Source of the DNA: CAVVUC01 sp963751395
GTDB taxonomy: Bacteria > Verrucomicrobiota > Verrucomicrobiia > Chthoniobacterales > Chthoniobacteraceae
DNA: 64,000 nucleotides
NCBI GenBank assembly: GCA_963751395.1
Contig: CAVVUC010000003.1
Span: 434,001-498,000 of the forward strand
Reading direction: 5' to 3'
The translations under genes were made by a program, and so were the position numbers. Below the pieces are notes generated by a model that worked only from the letters and a program-made list of their open reading frames with translations, searched no databases and was not told the DNA's origin. This document shows, in pieces, positions 35,901 through 43,501 of the stretch. Numbering within the stretch: position 1 is the first letter of the stretch; every line of letters begins with the position of its first letter.

Positions 35901-37858
35901 TTAACCGCCGCATTGGGATGCTCGAACCCATGGGCGGCCTTACCGCGTTCGCTTACGATGCCGTTGGAAACCGGCTTGGCATACTGGAGCCAAACAACAA
36001 ATCGACCATCTTCTTCTACGATGAAGTGAACCGCCTCGTGCTGATTGGCTACGACGATAACAGCTCCGTCACGTTCACTTACGATGCCAACGGCAACCGC
36101 ACCGGCATGACGGACAGCATCGGCACGTCCTCGTGGCAATACGATGCGCTGAACCGCATGACGAGCCAGACGGACGCGTTCGGAAAGGTCATCAGCTACG
36201 GCTACGACGCGGCGGGCAACCGCAGGTCGCTCACTTATCCCGGCAGCAAGGTGGTAGCTTACACCTACGACGAGTTGAACCGGCTCGTCTCCGTGAAAGA
36301 CTGGCTGAACCGCACCACCAGCTACACCTACGACGCGGCGGGCAATCCGTTTGGTGCGACGAATCCCAACGGCACCAGCGCGATCTACGGCTACGACGAT
36401 GCCGGGCGTCTCACCAGCATTCTGAATTCGGGCACCGGCGGCTTGGTCATCGCCAGCTACGACATCCAGCTCGATCCCGTGGGCAACCACCTGCGGGTGG
36501 ACCAACAGGAACCGCTGGAGGTTTCGCCGCCGCAGGAGACGGTCAATTACACCTACGACAAGGATCACCGCATGCTGAAGGCCAACAGCACCCTCTTCAC
36601 CTACGATGCCAATGGCAACCCGGCTTCGCGCGGCAGCGACACGTTCACGTTCGACGCGCGCAACCGCCTGGCCTCGGCGCAGATCAGCGGCACCGCCAGC
36701 GCCTACCGCTACGATGGCCTCGGCAACCGCGTCGAGCGTGTCATCGGCAGCGGCACCACCCGGTATGTGCAGGATTTGAACGGCCCGCTCTCACGCATCC
36801 TTGCCGAGACGGACGGCGCGGGCACCGTGACCGCCTACTACCTCCATGGCCTCGGCCTCGTGTCGCGTATCGCGGCGAGTGGCAGCACAAGCTGGTATCA
36901 CTGTGACTCGCGCGGCAGCACCGTCGCGCTCACCGGTTCCAATGGCGTCGTCACGGACAAATACGCCTACGACACCTTCGGCAAGCTGCTCGGCAGCGAG
37001 GGGACGACCACCAACCCGTTCCGCTACCTTGGACGCCACGCCGTGGTTGATGATGGAGACGGCCTGCTCCAGATTCGCGCCCGCTACTACGCGCCAGAGT
37101 ATGGACGGTTCCTCAGCAAGGATCCAAAGCCGGGACAGGATGGGCAGACGCAAAGTTTCAACCGCTACAGCTACGCATTGAATAATCCGATCCGACTTGT
37201 GGATGTTTCGGGGCTATCCGCGCGTGAAAGTTCGCAGTCGGCTGTCAATAGTCGCCTCACTTCAACAGATCCAACTATTAACCATGAAGCAATGCTTCAG
37301 GGGCTGTCGGCTGATGCTATTTCTGTGCTTAAAACCACATTTTCTGATCCTTGGTTATATGTTAACACAGGGAAGGATATGCTTGAGGCGCTCGCAAAAT
37401 ACTTTGCCGGTGGCGGCGGCGGCGGACTGCCTACAAACTTCTCGATATTCACACAAGAAGTTACCAACCCACGGCTGCCATTATACCATTCAACATTAGC
37501 AAACCTCGGAAGCAAATTAGATGATCTCAACGCTTTCCCAATTTTGGGTGCTGGAGTAAATGCGCTACAGTCAGTTGTTAAAACGAGCGGGTCTGGTATG
37601 AACTGGGAAGAACGAGCCGCTAGAGCTAGCCTATCAGTGTCATTCGGTGCGATTGCTGGGATGACAGGCAATCCCTACGCTGAGGCAGTCGTAGGAACTA
37701 TTCTCGATACTGCCGAAGATTATACCTACGACCATATCATCGCTCCAAGTGGTGCTGCGCTTAATGATTATATTGCTGAACCAGCCGGCAAGGTTGGCGG
37801 GGAACTTTTATTTAATGCATTTCACGGCACTGTGGTTGGTAACTTTTTTGGATTTTGA
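29951..37858 (+). CDS. Rhs/YD-repeat secreted protein with ten tandem IPT/TIG-like repeats
   Basis: 2,635 residues from the ATG at 29951, chosen for its signal peptide (LRFVALLVTFLMLSPLSALA). Order: SH3-like domain (residues 30-98, RVQCNSNGVNVRRTTDTSSG); ten nearly identical 92-residue IPT/TIG-like repeats (100-1019, VISSISPNPLTYGSTADTIT...); two Ig-like domains (about 1030-1235); a PKD-like domain (1237-1327, TYLWSFGDGGTSSAANPSYAF); DUF6531 start (DPVNLATGNYSYEHVDL); YD repeats from about 1375; Rhs core end LLQIRARYYAPEYGRFLSKD near 2370; LVDVSGLS; then a variable tip of about 212 residues. The tip is Gly/Ala-rich (GGGGGGLPTNF) and AT-richer. No catalytic motif was recognised. Rhs proteins often deliver toxins by cell contact, so the tip could be the effector. 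Confidence 0.85.
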   Translation: MNPKNSLRFVALLVTFLMLSPLSALAYSNGDRVQCNSNGVNVRRTTDTSSGTNIIGPINSGDLGTYSSGPYSGISNTYSWYLIKWDKFSEYGYTASQFVNAAVSAPVISSISPNPLTYGSTADTITINGSNFVSGCTVTLKDLTNGGTYAKSVTYVSSSQIKVTANFTNNTATWSAQVTSPTASNTVQFQVNAAVSAPVISSISPNPLTYGSTADTITINGSNFVSGCTVTLKDLTNGGTYAKSVTYVSSSQIKVTANFTNNTATWSAQVTSPTASNTVQFQVNAAVSAPVISSISPNPLTYGSTADTITINGSNFVSGCTVTLKDLTNGGTYAKSVTYVSSSQIKVTANFTNNTATWSAQVTSPTASNTVQFQVNAAVSAPVISSISPNPLTYGSTADTITINGSNFVSGCTVTLKDLTNGGTYAKSVTYVSSSQIKVTANFTNNTATWSAQVTSPTASNTVQFQVNAAVSAPVISSISPNPLTYGSTADTITINGSNFVSGCTVTLKDLTNGGTYAKSVTYVSSSQIKVTANFTNNTATWSAQVTSPTASNTVQFQVNAAVSAPVISSISPNPLTYGSTADTITINGSNFVSGCTVTLKDLTNGGTYAKSVTYVSSSQIKVTANFTNNTATWSAQVTSPTASNTVQFQVNAAVSAPVISSISPNPLTYGSTADTITINGSNFVSGCTVTLKDLTNGGTYAKSVTYVSSSQIKVTANFTNNTATWSAQVTSPTASNTVQFQVNAAVSAPVISSISPNPLTYGSTADTITINGSNFVSGCTVTLKDLTNGGTYAKSVTYVSSSQIKVTANFTNNTATWSAQVTSPTASNTVQFQVNAAVSAPVISSISPNPLTYGSTADTITINGSNFVSGCTVTLKDLTNGGTYAKSVTYVSSSQIKVTANFTNNTATWSAQVTSPTASNTVQFQVNAAVSAPVISSISPNPLTYGSTADTITINGSNFVSGCTVTLKDLTNGGTYAKSVTYVSSSQIKVTANFTNNTATWSAQVTSPTASNTVQFQVNAAVSAPVITVTSPNGGQSWAAGSTHSVTWNTAQGASLVSYYLLTYSTQSGAAGTFTNMIWTANASAQSFSWTSPSTLSSTHVRVKVEAFNVNNLSIGSAVSASDFTISASAPTTPTVSVTSPVSGDAWTAGTTRAMQWAVSDPSSQISYFIPEYSFNGSTFTSLSAVGSSVRQANITIPSGTSSSQARVKVTAYNSSGTALATATGSAFSIALPAETFPTARIDANNLNPDWGQSVSFTGSQSRDSSGGTNLTYLWSFGDGGTSSAANPSYAFAGSGSPRSYTVKLTVTEPSSGKTASATLSLLVGSTKTMGANTTQSQSKDPVNLATGNYSYEHVDLRLPGRGLPFEFKRFYNSKGRIEANAPFGPRWTHSYQLRLVSGTDGKMTLYRGDGNTEAYEPQKAGYKPEPGVHNMLLKNADTTFSLISKEQVRHDFNAQGRLASITDRNGNTIMLHYTSGGLLDTITDTVGRVIAINSDGSGRITKITDPLNHSVTFAYDTNSDLVTATDRRGKATQFTYDADHQITAATDPNGNKFVRNVYDAMNRVVSSQKDALNGETKFEYDFVSHITTVTDALGYKSWHRHDDRLRVVAVTDPLGYTERYEYDADNNRTKVTDKRGASTFYAYDKNGNVTAKVDALNYKTAIKYDLKNNPLSRSDASGKTTSFAYDLRGNLVKMTDPASAVTLYEYDATGQLVRTIDPLLHETKRTYDPQGNLAKVTDALNGVTEYTYDAAGRRLTQKDALNNTTTSTYNEEDHLLTTKDALNNVVTNTYDNNGNRITATDARNNTTTFTYDAKDRLTKTVNALSGTTQHTYDALDRKISTTDPLLHTTSWTYDALGRMLTAKDAKNNITTFTYDPNGNQTSVTDALGRMRWAWHDPLNRPVLAGDALGNVVRTDYDALGRKVKTTDANGHATSFAYDVAGRLVRVVDAAGGKVGFTYDKAGNRRTMTDSKGYTTRYAYDELNRRIGMLEPMGGLTAFAYDAVGNRLGILEPNNKSTIFFYDEVNRLVLIGYDDNSSVTFTYDANGNRTGMTDSIGTSSWQYDALNRMTSQTDAFGKVISYGYDAAGNRRSLTYPGSKVVAYTYDELNRLVSVKDWLNRTTSYTYDAAGNPFGATNPNGTSAIYGYDDAGRLTSILNSGTGGLVIASYDIQLDPVGNHLRVDQQEPLEVSPPQETVNYTYDKDHRMLKANSTLFTYDANGNPASRGSDTFTFDARNRLASAQISGTASAYRYDGLGNRVERVIGSGTTRYVQDLNGPLSRILAETDGAGTVTAYYLHGLGLVSRIAASGSTSWYHCDSRGSTVALTGSNGVVTDKYAYDTFGKLLGSEGTTTNPFRYLGRHAVVDDGDGLLQIRARYYAPEYGRFLSKDPKPGQDGQTQSFNRYSYALNNPIRLVDVSGLSARESSQSAVNSRLTSTDPTINHEAMLQGLSADAISVLKTTFSDPWLYVNTGKDMLEALAKYFAGGGGGGLPTNFSIFTQEVTNPRLPLYHSTLANLGSKLDDLNAFPILGAGVNALQSVVKTSGSGMNWEERAARASLSVSFGAIAGMTGNPYAEAVVGTILDTAEDYTYDHIIAPSGAALNDYIAEPAGKVGGELLFNAFHGTVVGNFFGF
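30248..33007 (+). repeat. Ten tandem 276-bp repeats (92-residue protein repeat)
   Basis: Ten units of 276 bp start at 30248, 30524, 30800, 31076, 31352, 31628, 31904, 32180, 32456 and 32732. A partial eleventh start (NAAVSAPVI) lies at 33008. By eye the only substitution is a synonymous C-to-T (GTC to GTT) in units five and nine. Each unit has one Cys in GSNFVSGCTVTLKD. The near-identity indicates recent expansion or gene-conversion homogenisation. Confidence 0.95.
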
Positions 37859-37862
37859 TTTT

Positions 37863-39164
37863 ATGAACCCCTTAATACAATGTCATCTGTTTGCGTCGGT
37901 CTTGCTGATCACTTTTGTGTGGCCGGTTGTCGTGAGCGGGCGTGCCATCAACTACAATTACGACACATTGAATCGCCTTCAAGGCGTGTCTGTCTCCGGT
38001 GGATACAGAATTGATTATACTTACGATACCGCCGGGAATATTGTGAAAAAGGTTGTTCACCCTTCCAGCCAAGGCACAGTTCCCGAGCGCATCGCCACCG
38101 GCCTCTACCAAGGTCTTGTCCAAGGATCAGGAGGAACAATCGACAATGCTTTGCTGTCACTGAACGTGACAAGCCTGGGCGGCTTCACCGGCTCGCTCGG
38201 TATTCGCGGCGTAAGTTACAAGCTCCTTGGAACTTTCAAGCAAGGGCAGGATGGCGTGTTCGTCTGGAACGGCACCATCCATCGCACCGGCCAGTCCAGC
38301 CTGATCGTGTCGCTACGGTTCGATCCCTGCGATCCGTCCGGCAACATCACCGGCACGGTTTCCGACAACGCCAGCAGCGCGATTGCCACCCTTTCCAAGG
38401 CGGGCTTCAGCAAAACGCGCCCCGCTCTACTCGCAGGCAATTACACTGTGCTCATCCCGGCGAACCCCGACTTCCCCGGCGTCGAATACCCCCAGGGCGA
38501 CGGCTTTGCTCTCCTGACCATCGGGATTGACGGCTCCGTCCGTCTCAGCGGGCAGCTCTGCGATGGCACGCCCATCAGCCAGAGCGGAAAGCTGACGAAT
38601 GACGGTCGCTTCCCGGTCTATGTCCCCTTGTATAAAGGCAAGGGGCTGTTGAGCGGCTGGATCGACTTCCAGCCAGTGAACACGGTGAGCGACTTCAACG
38701 GAACGCTCGAATGGACGAAGGCCGTCCTGCCAGGCGATGCGTTCTATTCTGCCGGCTTCGATTGCGTCGTGGACATCATGGGCTCCCGCTACACGCCCCC
38801 CGGCGCGACCACGAAGCTTCTCAACTTGGAATCCAAGCAAGGGAATGCATTCGTGGCTATCGGCGAGGGCAATCTGTCGGCACCGCTTTCCCTTGGCATC
38901 ACGATCGATTCGTCGAGCAGGGCCAGCACCGCTGCGGCGGTTCCAGGCTCGTTCTCATTGAGCTTCGTCACAACAACGGGCCTATTTAGAGGGAGCTTCC
39001 TGCATCCCGCAATGGCAAAGAAGGTTGGCTTCACCGGGGTCGTGTTCCAAAAGCAGAACCTCGGATTGGGGCTATTCAAGGGCACGGACAAGGCCGGATA
39101 CATCAACATCCTCCAAAGCGGAACCTCGTTTTTGCTGCTACCGCCACGCGGGGATGCTCCGTAA
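37863..39164 (+). CDS. Secreted protein with one YD-like repeat and a C-terminal module shared with a CAP protein
   Basis: 433 residues from the ATG at 37863, four bases after the Rhs stop, so the two are probably translationally coupled. Signal peptide LFASVLLITFVWPVVVSGRA. Residues 33-65 hold one YD-like repeat (INYNYDTLNRLQGVSVSGGY, then YTYDTAGNIVKKV). Residues 80-433 form a beta-rich module: GLYQGLVQGSGGTIDN, then AGNYTVLIPANPDFPG, GDGFALLTIGIDGSVRLSG, LSGWIDFQPVN and GLFKGTDKAGYINIL. It matches the C-terminal region of the protein at 40679. It does not look like a typical small immunity protein. Export and a surface role are likely; function unknown. Confidence 0.75.
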   Translation: MNPLIQCHLFASVLLITFVWPVVVSGRAINYNYDTLNRLQGVSVSGGYRIDYTYDTAGNIVKKVVHPSSQGTVPERIATGLYQGLVQGSGGTIDNALLSLNVTSLGGFTGSLGIRGVSYKLLGTFKQGQDGVFVWNGTIHRTGQSSLIVSLRFDPCDPSGNITGTVSDNASSAIATLSKAGFSKTRPALLAGNYTVLIPANPDFPGVEYPQGDGFALLTIGIDGSVRLSGQLCDGTPISQSGKLTNDGRFPVYVPLYKGKGLLSGWIDFQPVNTVSDFNGTLEWTKAVLPGDAFYSAGFDCVVDIMGSRYTPPGATTKLLNLESKQGNAFVAIGEGNLSAPLSLGITIDSSSRASTAAAVPGSFSLSFVTTTGLFRGSFLHPAMAKKVGFTGVVFQKQNLGLGLFKGTDKAGYINILQSGTSFLLLPPRGDAP

Positions 39165-39223
39165 GCGCCGCGGGGAGGAATTGACTTTGGAGGTTTCTCC
39201 CCTATCGCATTCTCCAGCGCATC

Positions 39224-40519
39224 CTAATCCTGCCCGAACACCACGCCCTGTGCTTCGAGGATGCCGAAGACATCTTCGAGCAGCATGCGGTAGTGCTCGC
39301 GGAAGACTTCGTCGGGCGGCTCTTTGGCCAGTGTCATGAACTCGGCGTGGTCCTTTTGCAGCTTGAGTCCCAGCAGCGTTTTGAATTGCTCCTTCTCGTC
39401 GGTGACGGGCTTGTCTTCGTGCGCGCCCATGCTGACCGCGACATCCTCATGGTGCGCCGCGAGGTCTTCAAGACGGTGCCGGAGTTCGGCGACGGTTTCC
39501 TCAAGCTGCCGGTTGTGGCGCTGGAGTTCCTCAACTTCGGGACCGCCGGCCTGGCCGGGTTCGGAAAAAGTCTCACGCTGCCCGCGACGCGGAGACGGTT
39601 CGCGACGCCGCGCATCCGTTTTCGCCTGATGCAATTCCGCGCGCAGTGACTGGACGTGCGCTTCGATCTGGCGAAGCGCGGCGACGAGGTCGAAGCCGGC
39701 GGAGGAAGGTTTCTGCGGCTGCGGCCTGTTTCCGCGGCTTTCCTGAACGGGCGCTTTCGCCTTGGGCGGCGGTTGAGGAACGGGCTCGCTTTGCAAAGCC
39801 TCGACGATCGCCGGTGGCAACTCGGCCTCGGTTTTCTTGAATTCGCTTTTCAGTTTTGGCTGCCAGCGTTTTACCGCCGTGGCGATGGCTTGAAGCGATT
39901 CGTCCGGCAGTTTGAGGAGACGACCCGAGCCGGCAATCCACGACAAAACGGATTGCTGCGTGAGTGGGGGGCACTGGCCCGGAAAGCACACAGCCACGGC
40001 GCATCGGATGATGGCGTCCGCTTCGCCGGCCTTGAGTTCAGCAAGCGGCAGATGCAACAGCCACGGCTTGCCTTTGCCGATCAATACGTTCGCAAAAACC
40101 TGCCGGTCCCTGGCACTCAGGTTGCCGCCTTCGCCGGAGGTCATTGCGTCGCAAACCGCGACGGCAAATTTCACTGCCATGGCAGCATCGTGGCTGAACA
40201 GCCCTCGAGCCAGGCTGAGCCGGAATCGCCGTCCCGGGTCGCCATCCTGAGCGTTGAGTTCTGTGAGGAATTGTTTGCGGGTGGCGGGTTTCAACTCCGG
40301 CCAGGCCTCGACGACGGCGTTGACGCCGACGATCCAGGGCAGCGTCACGAGCGGCTCGATCGCGGAGGCGAGTCCGGCTTTTCCGGAAAGCAGTTTCTCC
40401 TTCAAAAGAATCGTGGCCTGCTTCTCCTGATCGGGGGAAAGACGGGAGACTTTTGCTGTCTCCAGAAGTTTTGTTAGTTCGTGATCCGCACTCGCGGTCT
40501 CCTCGTTGGCTGTCGTCAT
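39224..40519 (-). CDS. Coiled-coil protein of unknown function
   Basis: 431 residues from MTTANEETASADHELTKLL; an in-frame Met seven codons earlier is possible. No signal or membrane helix. N-terminal 190 residues are helical repeats (PATRKQFLTELNAQDGDPGR, KFAVAVCDAMTSGE, ADAIIRCAVAVCF), followed by a Pro-rich linker (QSEPVPQPPPKAKAPVQE) and a coiled coil (EVEELQRHNRQLEETVAELR, HRLEDLAAHHEDV). Near the end are two short repeats around LLGLKLQKDHAEFMTLAKEP and EHYRMLLEDVFGIL. No family recognised. It lies on the opposite strand between the two secreted proteins that share a module. Confidence 0.75.
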   Translation of the reverse strand: MTTANEETASADHELTKLLETAKVSRLSPDQEKQATILLKEKLLSGKAGLASAIEPLVTLPWIVGVNAVVEAWPELKPATRKQFLTELNAQDGDPGRRFRLSLARGLFSHDAAMAVKFAVAVCDAMTSGEGGNLSARDRQVFANVLIGKGKPWLLHLPLAELKAGEADAIIRCAVAVCFPGQCPPLTQQSVLSWIAGSGRLLKLPDESLQAIATAVKRWQPKLKSEFKKTEAELPPAIVEALQSEPVPQPPPKAKAPVQESRGNRPQPQKPSSAGFDLVAALRQIEAHVQSLRAELHQAKTDARRREPSPRRGQRETFSEPGQAGGPEVEELQRHNRQLEETVAELRHRLEDLAAHHEDVAVSMGAHEDKPVTDEKEQFKTLLGLKLQKDHAEFMTLAKEPPDEVFREHYRMLLEDVFGILEAQGVVFGQD

Positions 40520-40678
40520 CGGACGGAACTTGTATCGCATCCGTGGAAAGCATCCACCAAATTTTGAGAAGATGAAGAATCGTCACAAAACGAAATCAGC
40601 ACGGCCAAACGAATTGATCTGGCATGGGAACGGCTTTTCAGTTTAAGACGGCGCGTCGCCGTCAGTCTCTCTGCCTCT

Positions 40679-42748
40679 GTGAAAAACAAATTCCACCGTC
40701 CAGCGCCAGCCGGCGAGCGTTCGCTCGTTGTGTTGGCGATCGCTCTTGCGATGATGCCTGCCTTCGGGCTGGCCGCGCAGGCATCGATTCTGAATGATCA
40801 GGAGCAGGCGATCGCCAGCTCCATGATGAACGACAGTGGCCAGAAGCGGCCGTTTCTCAAGCTTGATCCGATTCTCGCGGGGGTGGCTCGCGCCCGCGCG
40901 AAGGACATGGCCAGGCGGAATTATTTCAGCCATGTGAATCCCGACGGTCTGGCGGCGAACTACCTTGTGCGACAGGCCGGCTACGTCCTGCCGGATTGGT
41001 GGGGCACGTCGCCGACCGACAATTACATCGAGTCCATCGCCGCGGGATATTCGACGCCACAAAAAGCATGGGAGGGCTGGATGAACTCGACCGGCCATCG
41101 CACGCATATCCTCGGGCTGGACCCGTTTTACACGGCGGAAACTTCGTACGGCGTCGGCTATTACTACGACGCGAGCAGCACCTACAAGCACTACTGGGTT
41201 GTCCTCACCGCGCCTCCGATGCCTGAACCAAAACTGGTCATCACAACGCCTGCGAACGGCACTCAAGTCACGACCCCCGGCCTCGATGTGGTCGGCACTT
41301 CAAATGACCCGGACACGGCACTCGTCGAAGTGCGAATCGAAACCTCGTTCGCCAACTCCCACTGGCTGCCGGCAACTGGCATCGCGACGTGGAGTGTGAA
41401 GCTTTCCCCCTTTCCGCAGGGAGCCAGTACAATCCGCGCCCGCGGTCTGAACGCAGCCGGTGAGGTGATCGCGGAGGTGACGTGCGATGTGAACTATCTT
41501 GAGATGGGCCTGCTCGATATCAGGGTTAGTGGCAGCGGCTCGGTGATTGGCGGATTGACGGGCACAAGTTCGCAGCAAGTCGGAAAAAGCCTCACAATCA
41601 GCGCCACGCCCGCTCCCGGAAACGTGTTCGCCGGCTGGAGCGGAGACGTTGCATCGAAGAGCGCGACGCTGACTTTTACCATGCAGAAGTCCCTCACGCT
41701 GCAAGCCAACTTCACTCGGGATCGTTTTCCCGATTTGCGAGGTCTCTACGTCGGGCTCATCGCCACGGGATCGAATGACCACAACGGTTTCGTCCGCATC
41801 ACCTCGGGACCGACCGGCGTGTTCAGCGGTCGGTTTCAGCTTGATGGGACTGCATACGGCTTTCGCGGACAATTCGGGGTCGATGGCAGGGCGACCGTCA
41901 CCCTCCAGCGACCGGGCGCGAATCCCCTCGTCTTGAATTTGCAACTTGCGTTTGCGGAGGGCGCCAACGAGATCAGCGGCACGATTTCCGACGGCGTTTT
42001 CACCGCCGCGATTTCCGCGGACCGCGCCGTGTTCAACGCCAAAACCAAACCCGCACCGCAGGCGGGCAATTACACGGTCGTGCTCGCGTCGAATCCGAAT
42101 TTCACGGCACCGGGACATCCACAGGGCAACGGATTTGCCAATGTTAGGGTTTCTGCTGGCGGCAGTGCGCGCATCGCCGGACTCCTTGGCGATGGCACGC
42201 CATTCACGCGGGATTCGATGGTAGCCCAGGATGGAGTTCTGCCCGTTTACGCGCCGCTCTATTCGACGAAAGGAAGCCTCGCAGGCGCGCTCACCTTCAG
42301 AGCCACGAGCGTTTCGGATCTTGATGGAACGCTGAACTGGACAAAGCCTCCCCGTTCCTGGGATCTTTATTACCGCGCCGGCTTTGCGATGACCGTACCG
42401 GCGGTGGGTTCGCTCTACAAAAAGCCTGCTGCCGGTGCGCGATTGATGGACCTCCCCAGTGGGTTTGTTGCGCTCGGAGCCGGAAATCTGAACTCCGCGA
42501 TCCTGCTGCCGATGACGCTCTCGACTGCGAACAGGATCACGCTTCCCCTCGTCAACCCGCAGATGGTCTCGTTCACCCTCAACACCCTGAGCGGCATGAT
42601 CGTCGGGAAGTTTGCCCACCCCGGCGACAACAAGCTGCGCACCATTCGGTGCGTCGTTCTGCAAAAGCAAAAGTGCGCCTACGGGTTCTTCAATGGCGTG
42701 GATCAGTACGGCTATATGAGCATGAGTTCGACGCCGACGTCGAACTAA
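40679..42748 (+). CDS. Secreted CAP/SCP-domain protein with Ig-like region and shared C-terminal module
   Basis: 689 residues, GTG start at 40679, with a signal peptide (VVLAIALAMMPAFGLAAQA). Residues 38-180 form a CAP domain: LKLDPILAGVARARAKDMAR, YFSHVNPDG and GWMNSTGHRTHILGLDPFY with the HxxxIL-type end motif. CAP proteins are cysteine-rich-secretory/PR-1 relatives of varied roles. Next come a Pro/Thr linker (PPMPEPKLVITTPANGTQV), an Ig-like repeat (residues about 185-265) and a Listeria-Bacteroides-like FAGWSGDVASKSATLTF repeat. Residues 355-689 match the downstream module of the protein at 37863 (GLYVGLIATGSNDHNGFVRI, AGNYTVVLASNPNFTAPG, GFFNGVDQYGYMSM). Confidence 0.85.
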   Translation: MKNKFHRPAPAGERSLVVLAIALAMMPAFGLAAQASILNDQEQAIASSMMNDSGQKRPFLKLDPILAGVARARAKDMARRNYFSHVNPDGLAANYLVRQAGYVLPDWWGTSPTDNYIESIAAGYSTPQKAWEGWMNSTGHRTHILGLDPFYTAETSYGVGYYYDASSTYKHYWVVLTAPPMPEPKLVITTPANGTQVTTPGLDVVGTSNDPDTALVEVRIETSFANSHWLPATGIATWSVKLSPFPQGASTIRARGLNAAGEVIAEVTCDVNYLEMGLLDIRVSGSGSVIGGLTGTSSQQVGKSLTISATPAPGNVFAGWSGDVASKSATLTFTMQKSLTLQANFTRDRFPDLRGLYVGLIATGSNDHNGFVRITSGPTGVFSGRFQLDGTAYGFRGQFGVDGRATVTLQRPGANPLVLNLQLAFAEGANEISGTISDGVFTAAISADRAVFNAKTKPAPQAGNYTVVLASNPNFTAPGHPQGNGFANVRVSAGGSARIAGLLGDGTPFTRDSMVAQDGVLPVYAPLYSTKGSLAGALTFRATSVSDLDGTLNWTKPPRSWDLYYRAGFAMTVPAVGSLYKKPAAGARLMDLPSGFVALGAGNLNSAILLPMTLSTANRITLPLVNPQMVSFTLNTLSGMIVGKFAHPGDNKLRTIRCVVLQKQKCAYGFFNGVDQYGYMSMSSTPTSN

Positions 42749-42875
42749 GCGAAGAGCGTTGGCCCGAAGGATTCGGCCAGTCGGAATCGTGGCTTCTCGA
42801 AACTAATTGCCAGCAAGGCTGTTAATCTGGATGCTAATGTCATTAATCGCCGTCGCTTTCCCACCAGCTAAAGAA

Positions 42876-43475
42876 ATGAGCGAAGATGCAAGCCGCGAGG
42901 CCACACCCGCAGCCGGGCAGGACGTGCTCTGGATGCAACGCGTCGCGCAAGGCGACACCGAGGCGTTCGAGCAGCTCATCGAAGCGCACCGGGTGCGCGT
43001 GGTCGGCACCGTGGCGAAGATGCTCGGCGACGACACCGATTCCGAAGACATCGCGCAGCAGGTTTTCATCCGGGTCTGGAACTCCGCGAAGCGTTACCAG
43101 CCGACGGCGAAATTCACGACATGGCTTTTCAAAATCACGCGCAACCTTGTCTTCAACGAACTTCGCCGGCGCAAGCGTCATCCCGCCACGCCGCTTGAGC
43201 GCGAAGTTGAGGAGCATCATTTCCAGGCGCCGGACATCAGCGGCAAAGCGCCTGACTCGTTGATGCTCGATGTCGAGATGCAGGAGGCGATCCAGCGGGC
43301 GATCGACTCGCTGCCCGAAGTGCAGCGCATGGCGATCGTGCTCCGCCGCTACGAGGAAATGCCGTACGAGGAAATGGCCGCGGTGCTCAAGCTATCGGTC
43401 CCGGCGGTGAAGAGCGTGCTCTTTCGCGCGCGCACCGACCTGCGCGAGAAGTTGAAAAAATATCTCGAGCAATAG
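42876..43475 (+). CDS. ECF RNA polymerase sigma factor (RpoE-like)
   Basis: 199 residues from the ATG at 42876, upstream of which in-frame codons are less typical. Region 2: RVAQGDTEAFEQLIEAHRV, then SEDIAQQVFIRVWNSAKRY and TWLFKITRNLVFNELRRRK. Region 4: LPEVQRMAIVLRRYEEMPYE, then EMAAVLKLSVPAVKSVLFRA. All are classical sigma-70 ECF features. A linker of about 35 residues (HPATPLEREVEEHHFQAPDI) joins the two. No anti-sigma factor gene is next to it, so the control input is unknown. The EPS gene cluster follows convergently. Confidence 0.95.
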   Translation: MSEDASREATPAAGQDVLWMQRVAQGDTEAFEQLIEAHRVRVVGTVAKMLGDDTDSEDIAQQVFIRVWNSAKRYQPTAKFTTWLFKITRNLVFNELRRRKRHPATPLEREVEEHHFQAPDISGKAPDSLMLDVEMQEAIQRAIDSLPEVQRMAIVLRRYEEMPYEEMAAVLKLSVPAVKSVLFRARTDLREKLKKYLEQ

Positions 43476-43501
43476 GCACCTGGCGGGCAAGGCCCGGAGA
43501 C

